Notes: a model not told the origin generated them from the sequence alone. A stretch of 64,000 nt of DNA from Pseudonocardia sp. DSM 110487 (GCF_019468565.1 NZ_CP080521.1:3286001-3350000); one strand, 5' to 3'. Positions 24,105 to 32,371 are shown, counted from the stretch's first letter. Program-made: numbers and translations.

Positions 24105-24880
24105 CGGTCGCCGCGCACCGGGGGCGGCGCCTGCCCGCCGCACCGATCAGCCTGGCGGCGGGCGCCGTCGCATGGGAGGTGGTCGGGCACCTCGCGGGCG
24201 TCGCGTTCTTCCCGCCGCTGAGCACAGTCCTCACGCGCCTCGTCGAGCTCGTGTCGAGCGGGCAGATCGTGAGCAGCGTCGGAGACAGCCTGGTCAACCT
24301 GGTGATCGGGTTCGCGATCTCCCTCGGCCTCGGCGTCGTCGTCGGGGTCGCGATGGGGCGCTACCGCAAGGTGGAAGCGGCCCTCGGTGTGTACGTCAAC
24401 GCACTGCTCACCGCGCCGTCGCTGGTCTTCGCGCCGATCTTCTTCTCCCTGCTGGGTGAGGGGCGCGGCTCGATCATCGCCGTGGTGGTCATGTACTCGA
24501 CGTTCATCATGATCATCAATACGACGTCGGCGATCCAGACGGTTCCGGCGCACCTGGTCGAGATGGCGCGTTCCTACGGCGCGAGCGAACGCCAGATCCT
24601 CTTCCAGGTGATGCTGCCCGCCGCGGCCCCGATGATCATGGCTGGTGTCCGCCTCGGGGTCGGGCGCGCGGTCACCGGCATGATCAACGGTGAGATGTTC
24701 ATCGCCGTCGTCGGGCTGGGGCGCATCGTCACGCAGGCGGGCGGGCGGTTCGACGGCGCGGGCGTGCTGGCCGTGCTGCTGGTCATCATCGCCGTCGCGC
24801 TCGGAGCTGTGGGGTTGGTGCAGGCGGTCGACCGACGGATCACCCGGTGGGTGCCGACGACAGCGAGGGGCGAGAAGTGA
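24101..24880 (+). CDS. ABC transporter permease (NitT/TauT type), second of two
   Basis: The 259-residue protein has the same fold as the first permease, with its EAA loop at PAHLVEMARSYGASERQILF, then QVMLPAAAPMIMAGVRLGVG. The N-terminal basic stretch is short. The two permeases are clearly homologous in this loop but diverged elsewhere, consistent with ancient duplication and a heterodimer. It overlaps both neighbours by 4 nt. Confidence 0.9.
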   Translation: MTVAAHRGRRLPAAPISLAAGAVAWEVVGHLAGVAFFPPLSTVLTRLVELVSSGQIVSSVGDSLVNLVIGFAISLGLGVVVGVAMGRYRKVEAALGVYVNALLTAPSLVFAPIFFSLLGEGRGSIIAVVVMYSTFIMIINTTSAIQTVPAHLVEMARSYGASERQILFQVMLPAAAPMIMAGVRLGVGRAVTGMINGEMFIAVVGLGRIVTQAGGRFDGAGVLAVLLVIIAVALGAVGLVQAVDRRITRWVPTTARGEK

Positions 24881-25890
24881 AGATCGACGCGTACAGCCAC
24901 ATCCTGCCCGCCCGGTATTTCGAGCGGATGCGCGAGCTGGCCGACCCGCGGCCGCTCAAGCGCTGGCTGGAGCTCCCGGCCCTGCACGACGTCGACGCGC
25001 GCCTGGAGATGATGGACGAGTTCGGCGACGACTACCAGCAGGTGCTAACCCTGTCCTCGCCGCCGATCGAGCTGCTCGCCGGCCCGGACAGCTCGCCCGA
25101 CCTGGCACGCCTGGCCAACGAGTCGATGCGCGAGTTGTGCGACAAGCACCCGGACCGCTTCCCCGCGTTCGTCGCGTCGCTGCCGATGAACGACCCGGAC
25201 GCGGCTCTCGACGAGCTCACCAGCGCCGTCGACCATCTCGGCGCCCGCGGCGTGCAGGTGTTCACCAACGTCAACGGGAAGCCTCTCGACGACCCGGAGT
25301 TCGAGGCGATCTTCGCCGAGATGGCGCGACGCGACCTGCCGATCTGGATGCACCCCACCCGCAGCGCCGCGTTCCCCGACTATGCCGCCGACGACACGTC
25401 CAAGTACGAGATCTGGTGGGCGCTGGGCTGGCCGTACGAGACGAGTGCCGCGATGGCGCGGCTCGTCTTCTCGGGCCTGTTCGAACGACATCCCAACATC
25501 AAGATCATCACCCATCACATGGGCGCGATGATCCCGTACCTCGAAGGCCGGATCCGGCTCGGCTGGAGCGACCAGCTCGGCAGCCGCACCGCAACCGAGG
25601 ACGCGGCGCACCTGCGCCGGGACCTGTCTCGCCCGCCGGTGGACTACTTCCGCCGGTTCTACGCCGACACCGCGCTCTCCGGTTCGGCCATCGGAACCCG
25701 CTGCGGCCTGGAGTTCTTCGGCGCCGACAACGTGCTCTTCGGCACCGACTGCCCCTTCGACCCCGAGGGCGGTCCGATGTACATCCGGGAGACCATCCAG
25801 GTGATCGACGGCCTCGACATCCCGGCCGACGCGCGCGAGCGGATCTACCACCGCAACATCAGGCGGCTGATGAAACAGTCGGCCAGCTGA
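24877..25890 (+). CDS. Amidohydrolase-2 family protein (ACMSD / aromatic decarboxylase-like)
   Basis: The 337-residue TIM-barrel protein begins MKIDAYSHILPARYFERMRE. In ACMSD the metal-binding motif reads DxHxH; here the first His is Tyr6 while His8 is kept. Other metal or catalytic residues are present: IWMHPTR, IKIITHHMGAMIPYLEGRI and NVLFGTDCPFD (Asp). Family members decarboxylate aminocarboxymuconate semialdehyde, resorcylate or related acids, or hydrolyse C-C bonds. As the last gene of the LacI-controlled importer operon it probably acts on the imported compound. The altered first ligand makes the exact chemistry uncertain. Confidence 0.82.
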   Translation: MKIDAYSHILPARYFERMRELADPRPLKRWLELPALHDVDARLEMMDEFGDDYQQVLTLSSPPIELLAGPDSSPDLARLANESMRELCDKHPDRFPAFVASLPMNDPDAALDELTSAVDHLGARGVQVFTNVNGKPLDDPEFEAIFAEMARRDLPIWMHPTRSAAFPDYAADDTSKYEIWWALGWPYETSAAMARLVFSGLFERHPNIKIITHHMGAMIPYLEGRIRLGWSDQLGSRTATEDAAHLRRDLSRPPVDYFRRFYADTALSGSAIGTRCGLEFFGADNVLFGTDCPFDPEGGPMYIRETIQVIDGLDIPADARERIYHRNIRRLMKQSAS

Positions 25891-26107
25891 CCCGCGCCGG
25901 GAAATCCGGTGCATGATCGGCGCGAGCAGCACCTCCGGGCCGACGACGCTCGCGGCGACGTTCCAGGCCGACGACGCCGTCACCGTCATGGCGCCGGCCG
26001 GTGCCGTTCACCTCCTCCGGATCGGCGGGGCGTGGATCCGGAGAGCCTGGCGTGCGCGGCGCCACATCCGGCCTGACCAGGAGCGGCGCGGCGTTCACCT
26101 GATCAGA

Positions 26108-26126
26108 GTAGTTCAGGCTCACCTTC
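26108..26126 (+). promoter_or_regulatory. Iron-box candidate (IdeR/DtxR/DmdR type)
   Basis: The 19 bases from 26108 contain AGGCTCACCT and match the TWAGGTWAGSCTWACCTWA iron-box consensus at 14 of 19 positions. The site is 48 bp upstream of the MbtH-like gene, followed in order by a hydrolase and an ornithine monooxygenase. It predicts derepression under iron limitation. It was matched by eye. Confidence 0.6.
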
Positions 26127-26173
26127 TCTGTGCTTAGGGTGCCCTTGGTGTCCCTGACGCGAGGAGTGACCGA

Positions 26174-26395
26174 GTGGCTACGAACCCCTTCGACGACGAG
26201 GAGGGCGAGTTCGTTGCCCTCGTCAACGAGGAGAAGCAGTACTCGCTGTGGCCCACGTTCGCGCCCGTGCCGGACGGCTGGAGCGTCGTGCACGGCCCTG
26301 CGGCCCGGGCCGACGTGCTCGCGTACATCGAGTCGGTCTGGACCGACCTGCGCCCCGCCAGCCTCGTTGCGCGGATGGACGGGGTACGGGGGTGA
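26174..26395 (+). CDS. MbtH-family protein
   Basis: The 73-residue protein reads NPFDDEEGEFVALVNEEKQY followed by SLWPTFAPVPDGWSVVHG and YIESVWTDLRPASL, the complete MbtH signature including the conserved Trp residues. MbtH proteins activate adenylation domains of nonribosomal peptide synthetases. GTG 26174 follows GAGGAG. No NRPS gene lies in this window, so the partner must be elsewhere. The iron box and the downstream N-hydroxylating monooxygenase point to a siderophore. Confidence 0.95.
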   Translation: MATNPFDDEEGEFVALVNEEKQYSLWPTFAPVPDGWSVVHGPAARADVLAYIESVWTDLRPASLVARMDGVRG

Positions 26396-26470
26396 TCGAG
26401 GCACCCGACGGCGACAGCGTCGCCGGCCGGTGATGGGCGACCGGTTCGCGGGGACCGAGGAGCCGCGGAC

Positions 26471-27310
26471 GTGACGATCATGACTCGGGACGGCGTCCGG
26501 ATCTCCTACGACGACTTCGGCGGGACCGGCCCGCTCGCCGTGCTCGTGATGGGTACCGGGAGCCCGGGGCGGGTCTGGCACACCCATCAGGTGCCCGCGC
26601 TGCGCGCCGCGGGGTTCCGGGTGGTCACCGTGGACAACCGTGGTGCCGGCGCCAGCGACGAGTGCGCGGCGGGATTCACGATCGACGACATGGTCGGTGA
26701 CGTCGCCGGCCTTGTGGCGCACCTCGACGCCGGGCCGGCCGCCGTGGTCGGCACCTCGCTGGGCGCGCGGATCGTGGTCGAGCTCGCGCTGGCCCGTCCC
26801 GACCTGGTCACCCGCGCCGTCGCGCTCGCCGCGCACGCCCGCCTCGACCCCGTGCAGCGGGCGTTCACGGCGGGCGAGATCGCGCTCGCCGACGAGAAGA
26901 TCGTGCTGCCGCTCGGCTACCACGCGTCGGTCGCGGCGACGCAGTACCTCTCACCTGCCACGCTGCGCGACGATCAGGCCGCCCAGGACTGGCTCGACCT
27001 GCTCTCCTTCGCCGGCTCCGGGGTCGGGCCCGGCCAGCGCGCGCAGCTCGCCGTGTCGGTGGCGCTCACCGACCGGACCGCCGCCTACCGCGACATCGCG
27101 GTTCCCCTGCTGGTGGTCGCCTTCGCCGACGACGCCACGATCCCGCCCCGCCTGTCCCGTGAGGTGGCCGACGCCGTGCCGGGGGCCCGCTACGTGGAGA
27201 TCCCCGACGCGGGCCACTACGGCTACCTGGAACGTCCGGACGAGGTGAACCGGGTGTTGGTCGACTTCATCGCCCCCCGCACGAGAGGATCTTTCCCAGG
27301 TGCCCCATGA
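26471..27310 (+). CDS. Alpha/beta hydrolase
   Basis: The 279-residue protein has the alpha/beta-hydrolase nucleophile elbow AAVVGTSLGARIVVE (Ser in GTSLG), an acid in VVAFADDATIP and the His in PDAGHYGYLERPDEVNRVLVDF. The oxyanion region is VLVMGTGSPGRVWHTHQ, followed by VVTVDNRGAGASDECAAGFT. It lies between the MbtH and N-hydroxylase genes and overlaps the latter by 11 nt. It may release, hydrolyse or trim a siderophore or its precursor, but the substrate is unproven. GTG 26471 or ATG 26480 may be the start. Confidence 0.85.
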   Translation: MTIMTRDGVRISYDDFGGTGPLAVLVMGTGSPGRVWHTHQVPALRAAGFRVVTVDNRGAGASDECAAGFTIDDMVGDVAGLVAHLDAGPAAVVGTSLGARIVVELALARPDLVTRAVALAAHARLDPVQRAFTAGEIALADEKIVLPLGYHASVAATQYLSPATLRDDQAAQDWLDLLSFAGSGVGPGQRAQLAVSVALTDRTAAYRDIAVPLLVVAFADDATIPPRLSREVADAVPGARYVEIPDAGHYGYLERPDEVNRVLVDFIAPRTRGSFPGAP

Positions 27311-28559
27311 CGATCATGTCCTCGATGTCGTGGGGGTCGGCTTCGGGCCGGCGAACCTTGGCCTCGCCATCGCCGTCGCCGAGCACAACGTCACCGCCGA
27401 GCGACCGATCACCGCGCTCTTCCTGGAGCGGCAGGAGGCGTTCGGCTGGCACCGCGGCATGCTCATCCCCGACGCCCGCATGCAGGTCGCGTTCCTCAAG
27501 GACCTCGCCACCCTGCGCAACCCGACCAGCAACTTCGGGTTCATCAGCTACCTCGCCGCGCGCGGCAGGCTCGTCGACTTCGTCAACCGGCAGACGTTCT
27601 TCCCCACCCGCCTCGAGTTCCACGACTACCTGTCATGGGCCGCTGCGCACTTCGACGACGACGTCTCCTACGGCACCACCGTCGAGAAGATCGAGCAGAC
27701 GGGCGACGGGCTGCTCGCCGTGACGGGGCGGCGCGGCGGGGAGTCGGTCAGCGCCGTCGCCCGCGCCGTCGTGATCGCCACGGGGCTCGCGCCCGCGCTG
27801 CCCGATGGCGTGGAGTCGGGGGAGCGGATCTGGCACAACAGCCAGCTCGTGCCGGGCGTGGCCAAGCTCGCCACCGGCCCGGCGCCCCGGCGCTTTGTGG
27901 TGGTCGGGGCCGGGCAGAGTGCCGCCGAGAGCGTCGACTACCTGCACCGCAGCTTCCCCGACGCCGACGTCCACGCCGTGTTCAGGCGCTGGGGCTACAG
28001 CCCTGCCGACGACAGCGCCTTCGCCAACCGCGTGTTCGACCCCGACGCCGCGCAGGAGTTCTACGCCGGCTCGCCGGAGGTGCGCGGGCGCGTCACGACG
28101 CTGCACCGCAACACCAACTACTCGGTGGTCGACCCGGACCTCATCGAGTCGCTGTACGAGCGGCACTACGCCGAGCGGGTCGAGGGCCGCGAACGGCTTC
28201 GGTTCGACAAGATGTGCACGGTCGAGGCGTGCGAGGACCTCGGCGACCGGGTGCGGGTGCGCATCCGCAGCTCCCTCGACGGCACGGCACGGGACCTCGA
28301 CGCGGACGTGATCGTCTACGCCACCGGCTACCGCTCGGGCGACCCGACCCGCTTCCTCGCGGGGCCCATCGCCCGGCGCGACGATCAGGGCCGCGTCCGC
28401 ATCACCGCGGACTACCGGCTCGAGCTGGACGGCTCCGATGCGCTGGTCTACGTGCAGGGCGCGACCGAGCACACGCACGGACTGGCATCCACTCTTCTGT
28501 CGAACATCGCCGTGCGCACGGGCGACATCCTGGCCTCCCTGGAGGCGCGGATCGTCTGA
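27300..28559 (+). CDS. L-ornithine/L-lysine N-monooxygenase (SidA/PvdA/IucD family)
   Basis: The 419-residue FAD/NADPH enzyme shows every family landmark: GVGFGPANLGLAIA (FAD), MQVAFLKDLATLRNPTSNFG, FPTRLEFHDYLSWAA, VVVGAGQSAAESVDYL (NADPH), NTNYSVVDPDLIESLY (substrate Asn region), VIVYATGYRSGDP and the end HTHGLASTLLSNIAVR. It hydroxylates the side-chain amine of ornithine or lysine, the committed step to hydroxamate siderophores. GTG 27300 overlaps the hydrolase gene. With the MbtH gene and iron box it is strong evidence for hydroxamate siderophore biosynthesis. The assembly genes are not in the window. Confidence 0.95.
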   Translation: MPHDDHVLDVVGVGFGPANLGLAIAVAEHNVTAERPITALFLERQEAFGWHRGMLIPDARMQVAFLKDLATLRNPTSNFGFISYLAARGRLVDFVNRQTFFPTRLEFHDYLSWAAAHFDDDVSYGTTVEKIEQTGDGLLAVTGRRGGESVSAVARAVVIATGLAPALPDGVESGERIWHNSQLVPGVAKLATGPAPRRFVVVGAGQSAAESVDYLHRSFPDADVHAVFRRWGYSPADDSAFANRVFDPDAAQEFYAGSPEVRGRVTTLHRNTNYSVVDPDLIESLYERHYAERVEGRERLRFDKMCTVEACEDLGDRVRVRIRSSLDGTARDLDADVIVYATGYRSGDPTRFLAGPIARRDDQGRVRITADYRLELDGSDALVYVQGATEHTHGLASTLLSNIAVRTGDILASLEARIV

Positions 28560-28569
28560 CGCGGCATGG

Positions 28570-28596
28570 TGCATCATGATGCATCGCGGGTATTCT
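28570..28596 (+). promoter_or_regulatory. vapB operator/promoter (palindrome plus -10 box)
   Basis: TGCATCATGATGCA (28570-28583) is a perfect 14-bp palindrome. TATTCT (28591-28596) looks like a -10 box. The vapB GTG follows at 28605, only 8 nt later, so the transcript would be leaderless. The palindrome covers the -35 area, as expected for autorepression by VapBC. Confidence 0.6.
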
Positions 28597-28604
28597 CTGA
28601 TGCT

Positions 28605-28844
28605 GTGCGCACCACGATCACCATTGACGAACACCTGCTCGCCGAAGTGCGGCAGGTCGCTGCCGCGCGACGGCAGACCGTCAGCCAGGTCATCGAGGAG
28701 AGCGTTCGTGCGAGCTTGCTCCGGCGGGAGCAGGAGAGTCGCGAGCCGTTCGAGCTGCGGACCTTTCACGCCGGCGGGTACCAGGCGGGCGTTGATCTCG
28801 ACGACAACGCGGCGCTGCTCGAGCTCATGGACGGGCACCCGTGA
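28605..28844 (+). CDS. VapB-type antitoxin (ribbon-helix-helix)
   Basis: The 79-residue protein starts MRTTITIDEHLLAEVRQVAA, a ribbon-helix-helix DNA-binding domain, continues RRQTVSQVIEESVRASLLRR and has a flexible C-terminal tail (FHAGGYQAGVDLDDNAALLE) of the toxin-neutralising type. It overlaps the toxin by 4 nt (GTGA). No ribosome site is evident, in line with a leaderless message. The pair is wedged between the siderophore genes and an unrelated MFS gene, as mobile or addictive modules often are. Confidence 0.88.
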   Translation: MRTTITIDEHLLAEVRQVAAARRQTVSQVIEESVRASLLRREQESREPFELRTFHAGGYQAGVDLDDNAALLELMDGHP

Positions 28845-29332
28845 TCTCGTGCGACGTCAATGTCTTGATCTACGCGCACAACGCTGACGATCCGCGGCAC
28901 GGCGAGTATGCGAGATGGCTGCGAGCCGCGGTCAACGGCGATCGGCCGTTCGGGCTGTCGTCCCTTGTCGCGAGTGCTTTCGTGCGAATCGTGACGCACC
29001 CCAAGGTGCTCACGAAACCGCTGGACAGCAAGCAGGCCCTCGCGGCCATCGAGCCGCTCCGCTCCGCACCGGCGGTTGTCGCGATGGAACCGGGGCCTCG
29101 GCACTGGTCGCTCTTCGCCACGCTGTGCCAGCAGGTCGCCGCACGCGGCAACACGGTGTCGGACGCGTATCTCGCCGCGTTGGCGATCGAGCACGATGCG
29201 GAGTGGTACTCCGCCGACCGCGGCTTTGCCCGGTTCCCCGGGCTGCGCCACCACCATCCGCTCGACTCGCCGGCCGACGAGCCACCGGGTTCGTCGCAGC
29301 CGACCGTGCCGCCCGCACGCCGGCCGTCGTAG
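28841..29332 (+). CDS. VapC-type toxin (PIN-domain ribonuclease)
   Basis: The 163-residue PIN protein has Asp5 in MISCDVNVLIYAHNAD and the C-terminal acidic cluster in TVSDAYLAALAIEHDAEWYS, then ADRGFARFPGL. The second acidic position, usually Glu before FxR in the F-V-R-I-V-T-H-P segment, is Ala here (VASAFVRIVTHPKV). Related VapC proteins also vary at this point, so activity is still likely. A proline-rich tail of about 20 residues follows. It ends 3 bp before the convergent MFS stop. VapC toxins cleave tRNA or rRNA; the target is unknown. Confidence 0.88.
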   Translation: MISCDVNVLIYAHNADDPRHGEYARWLRAAVNGDRPFGLSSLVASAFVRIVTHPKVLTKPLDSKQALAAIEPLRSAPAVVAMEPGPRHWSLFATLCQQVAARGNTVSDAYLAALAIEHDAEWYSADRGFARFPGLRHHHPLDSPADEPPGSSQPTVPPARRPS

Positions 29333-29335
29333 CCG

Positions 29336-30736
29336 CTACCAGCGGCCCCGCTGGTTCGGGATCCGCATCGCCAGGACCACGGCTCCGCCCATCACCACAG
29401 CCAGGGCGAGGAAGGCGACGGTGTTGGCTGCCGCGGGGTCGGCCGCGGCCGAGGTCACGGCCGTCACCACCGAGACGGCGATGATCGCCCCTGCCTGCCG
29501 GAACAGCACCCGGAGGCCCGATACGGCCGCTGCCTGCTCCGGCACGAGGTGCAGCCCGGCGTTGGCCGAGGATGGGGCGGCCAGGCCCATCCCGACCCCC
29601 ATCACCGCGGCGCCGAGGGAGAGCCAGAGCTCGGGGCCGCTGTGCACGGGCGGGATCCCGGTGAGCAGCAGCGCGATCGTGATCGCGGCCATCCCGGCGA
29701 GCAGGAGCGGCCGGTGCCCGAGCCTGCGCAGCAGGCCGACGGCGATCGCGGACAGGGCGATCATGAAGACGGCGCGGACCGTGAGCAGCCCGCCGGAGGC
29801 GATGGGCGTCATCTGGTAGCGGATCTGGGCGTAGTGCGGCAGCAGCGCGGAGAACCCGATCACGGCGGCGCCGAACAAGACGTTCATGACGTTCATCAGG
29901 CCCAGCCGCCGCCCGGTCAGCAGCCGGGGTGGGACGATCGGGTCGGGGTGCCGGTGCAGGTGGCGCAGCAGGAACCGGCCGGCCACCAGCGCGACGACGG
30001 CGGCACCCAGCACCGAGGCCGGCCCTGTCCACCCCTCGCCGAGCGAGCCGATCCTGGTGATCGCGACCATCCCGGACAGCAGCAGCGTGGTGAGCCACGC
30101 GATCCCGACGAGGTCGACGCGGGCCACCGCCTTCCGCGGGGTCTCGCGGATCAGCGCCCGCCCGAGGCAGATCAGCGCGATCCCGACCGGCACGTTGACG
30201 AAGAAGATCTCCCGCCACGACGCGAACGTCAGGATGAGCCCGCCCGCGAGAGGGCCGAGGATCGCGCCGATCGGGAACGCGGTGCTGAAGAGCGCGATCG
30301 CCCGGTCGCGGTCGCGCCCGAACTCGGCCGAGACGATCGCGGTGGCCACCGGCAGCAACGCGCCGCCCGCCAGCCCCTGCAGGAACCGGAAGACGATCAG
30401 CTGCGCTGTGCCCGACGAGAGCCCGCAGAGCACGGATGCCACGGTGAAGGCGGTGACGGCGATCAGGTACACCCGCCGGGCGCCGAACCGGTCGCCCATC
30501 GGCCCCGCCAGCGGCAGGACGAGGATCTGCCCGACGGCGTAGATCGTGATCGTCCAGCCCGTCCACGCCAGGCTCGCGCCGAGGTCGCTCTGCATCGCGG
30601 ACAGTGCCGTGGCCACCGAGGTCTGGTCGATGGCGTGCATCAGCATGGCGAGCGCGACGGTGGCGAACACCAGCCAGCGGACGAGCGCAGGGCGCGGCGC
30701 GGCTGCAGTGACTGTGGCGCCGACGGGCACGGCCAC
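29336..30736 (-). CDS. MFS transporter, DHA2-like drug efflux family
   Basis: The 466-residue membrane protein starts at GTG 30736 after GGGGAGGGG. It has the antiporter motifs: ATVALAMLMHAIDQTSVATA (TM1), AGPMGDRFGARRVYLIAVTA (motif A) and STAFPIGAILGPLAGGLI (motif C), with 13-14 predicted TM helices. It is divergent from a MarR gene across a perfect 8-bp-arm dyad, a standard arrangement for inducible efflux. Export of the neighbouring siderophore is conceivable, but the gene is on the other strand with its own regulator. Confidence 0.88.
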   Translation of the reverse strand: MAVPVGATVTAAAPRPALVRWLVFATVALAMLMHAIDQTSVATALSAMQSDLGASLAWTGWTITIYAVGQILVLPLAGPMGDRFGARRVYLIAVTAFTVASVLCGLSSGTAQLIVFRFLQGLAGGALLPVATAIVSAEFGRDRDRAIALFSTAFPIGAILGPLAGGLILTFASWREIFFVNVPVGIALICLGRALIRETPRKAVARVDLVGIAWLTTLLLSGMVAITRIGSLGEGWTGPASVLGAAVVALVAGRFLLRHLHRHPDPIVPPRLLTGRRLGLMNVMNVLFGAAVIGFSALLPHYAQIRYQMTPIASGGLLTVRAVFMIALSAIAVGLLRRLGHRPLLLAGMAAITIALLLTGIPPVHSGPELWLSLGAAVMGVGMGLAAPSSANAGLHLVPEQAAAVSGLRVLFRQAGAIIAVSVVTAVTSAAADPAAANTVAFLALAVVMGGAVVLAMRIPNQRGRW

Positions 30737-30754
30737 CGGATCCCCTCCCCGCTA

Positions 30755-30774
30755 ATTGCTTGTCGGCAAGCAAT
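30755..30774. promoter_or_regulatory. MarR operator between efflux pump and MarR genes
   Basis: ATTGCTTG-TCGG-CAAGCAAT: perfect 8-bp arms with a 4-nt spacer, 19 bp from the pump start and 52 bp from the MarR start. TTGC/GCAA dyads are typical MarR targets. Confidence 0.78.
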
Positions 30775-30825
30775 CTAACACCGGGCGGCGGTCCATGGCG
30801 CCGTCTGCCCTGGTTTCATTGGTAG

Positions 30826-31305
30826 ATGCAGGGCGCAGGGTTCGAGACGGCCTTCGACACCGACGCCGCAGCACGGCTGCGGCGCGTGATCGGCAAGCTG
30901 GCTCGTTCGATGAACGAGTCAGCGTCGAGCGAGGAGCTCACCCCCACCCAGGCGTCGGTCCTCGGAGTGGTCGTCGCGCGCGGCCCGATCCGGATCTCCG
31001 CGGTCGCCGAGCTCGAGGGCGTCAACCCGACGATGCTCTCGCGCGTGATGGGCGTGCTGGAGCAGAAGGGGCTGATCGAGCGCTCGTCGGCCACGTCCGA
31101 CCAGCGGGGCGTGGTCGCCGAGGCCACCGATGAGGGCCGCGCGAAGAGCAGGCGGATCATGGAACGCCGCACCGCGATCCTGCTCTCGGTCGTCGAGCGG
31201 CTCCCCGCGGAGACCGCCACCGCGCTGCTGGCCGCCCTGCCCGCGCTGGAGGAGCTCACCGCCGCGTTCGCCGCGCGGAGGCCGACCCTCGCCGCGGAGG
31301 GCTGA
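30826..31305 (+). CDS. MarR-family transcriptional regulator
   Basis: The 159-residue protein carries a MarR winged HTH: ELTPTQASVLGVVVARGPIR, ISAVAELEGVNPTMLSRVMG, VLEQKGLIERSSATSDQRGV, then a helical C-terminus. It is divergent from the MFS pump gene and separated by a perfect dyad operator, so it most likely represses pump expression until a toxic ligand binds. Note the usual MarR wing Arg-Asp pair appears as SDQRG. Confidence 0.92.
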   Translation: MQGAGFETAFDTDAAARLRRVIGKLARSMNESASSEELTPTQASVLGVVVARGPIRISAVAELEGVNPTMLSRVMGVLEQKGLIERSSATSDQRGVVAEATDEGRAKSRRIMERRTAILLSVVERLPAETATALLAALPALEELTAAFAARRPTLAAEG

Positions 31306-31370
31306 TCTCTCGGTCCGAGAAGTGCGGCAGGGCTGCGATCAGCGCGGTGCTGTCCGCTTCGCGACGATCA

Positions 31371-31662
31371 TCAGCCGCGCGTGCCGTCGACGGCCAGGTC
31401 GACGCGGAAGATCTCGAACGTCCCGACCGGCTGCGGGCCGCCCATCTCGGCGAAGTGGGCGTTGAGCGCGTACACGGCGCCGTCGCGGAGCGCCGCGGTG
31501 GTCGTGGTCGGCCCCGGCGTCGTGGGGTGGCGCCGGGTCACCCGCGCCGATGACCATCCGTCGTCGCTGCGCAGCTCCAGCACGGCGGGGTGGAACGGCG
31601 CGGGGGTCACGACGGCGCCGTCGGGGAGGAGCAGGAGGCCGTCGGCTGCCAGAGGTTCCGAC
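31371..31662 (-). pseudogene. 3' remnant of an SMP-30/superoxide-dismutase-like beta-propeller gene
   Basis: Reading leftward, about 95 residues match the C-terminus of secreted SMP-30/gluconolactonase-like proteins (often labelled superoxide dismutase in actinomycetes): LSEPLAADGLLLLPDGAVV and TTAALRDGAVYALNAHFAEM. Upstream of about 31662 the frame continues only as antisense of the LysR remnant, so the N-terminal two thirds and start are gone. The stop codon (31371-31373) is intact. The loss appears to be one deletion shared with the divergent LysR remnant. Confidence 0.6.
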
Positions 31663-31671
31663 AGGCGTCGA

Positions 31672-32324
31672 ACTCGGCGTCGGTGCGGCCGTCGCCGGCA
31701 GCGACCGGGTGAGGGAGACCGTGTCGGTCGGGGTGCCACCAGGCGTCCCGCCGGACTGGCTCGTGGAGACGGTGCGCGCGATCGGTGCCGACGTGCCGGT
31801 CTGCACGCTCGCGCTCGTGGAGGCGAGCACATCCGAGCAGCTGCGGTCGCTGCAGCGGGGCGAGCTCGACGTCGGGATCGTCCACCAGGCGCCGCCGTCG
31901 GGCTACATCGGCAAGCTGCTCTGGACCGAACCCTTCGGGATCGCGCTGCGCCCCGGCCACCCGCTCGCCGCAGCACCGGCTGGCCGACCTCGACGGCCTG
32001 CGCATCCTGGTCCACTCGCGGGGACAGGTGCCCGACCAGCAGGACAGCCTCCTCGCCGCCACCACGACCGCGGGCGTGCACCCGACCTGGATCTTCGCCC
32101 GGTTCGTCGAGCACGCGCTCGCCGCGGCCGAGGCCCATCGGGCCGATGCGGTGGTCGTGGGGTCGCGTACCGCACGGAGGCAGCTGCGCGGCTGGTGCTG
32201 GACCCCCTTGCGCGATCTCCCGCTCACGCTCACCACGTGGGTGGTGCGTCGGGCCGACACGAGGCGGATGGTCAAGGCAGTCGCGGACGCGCTGGGCGAG
32301 CGACCGGAGCCGCCCGCTCCATAG
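31672..32324 (+). pseudogene. LysR-regulator remnant, 5'-truncated and frameshifted
   Basis: About 100 residues of a LysR substrate-binding domain are readable in one frame (VPPDWLVETVRAIGADVPVC, QRGELDVGIVHQAPPSGYIG, LLWTEPFGIALRPGHPLAA). The match then switches frame near 31970-31985 and continues (HRLADLDGLRILVHSRGQVP, FARFVEHALAAAEAHRADAV, TTWVVRRADTRRMVKAVADA) to a stop at 32324. The HTH-encoding 5' end is absent. Two separate lesions make this a clear pseudogene. Confidence 0.8.
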
Positions 32325-32371
32325 CCGCGTCCGGAGCGATTCCTTCTCCGGGGTCGGCAGGTCTACCTGTC

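Noticed and set aside
25913..26137. 74-codon frame upstream of the MbtH gene
   Set aside because: It covers the iron box and shows no domain, so it is probably non-coding.
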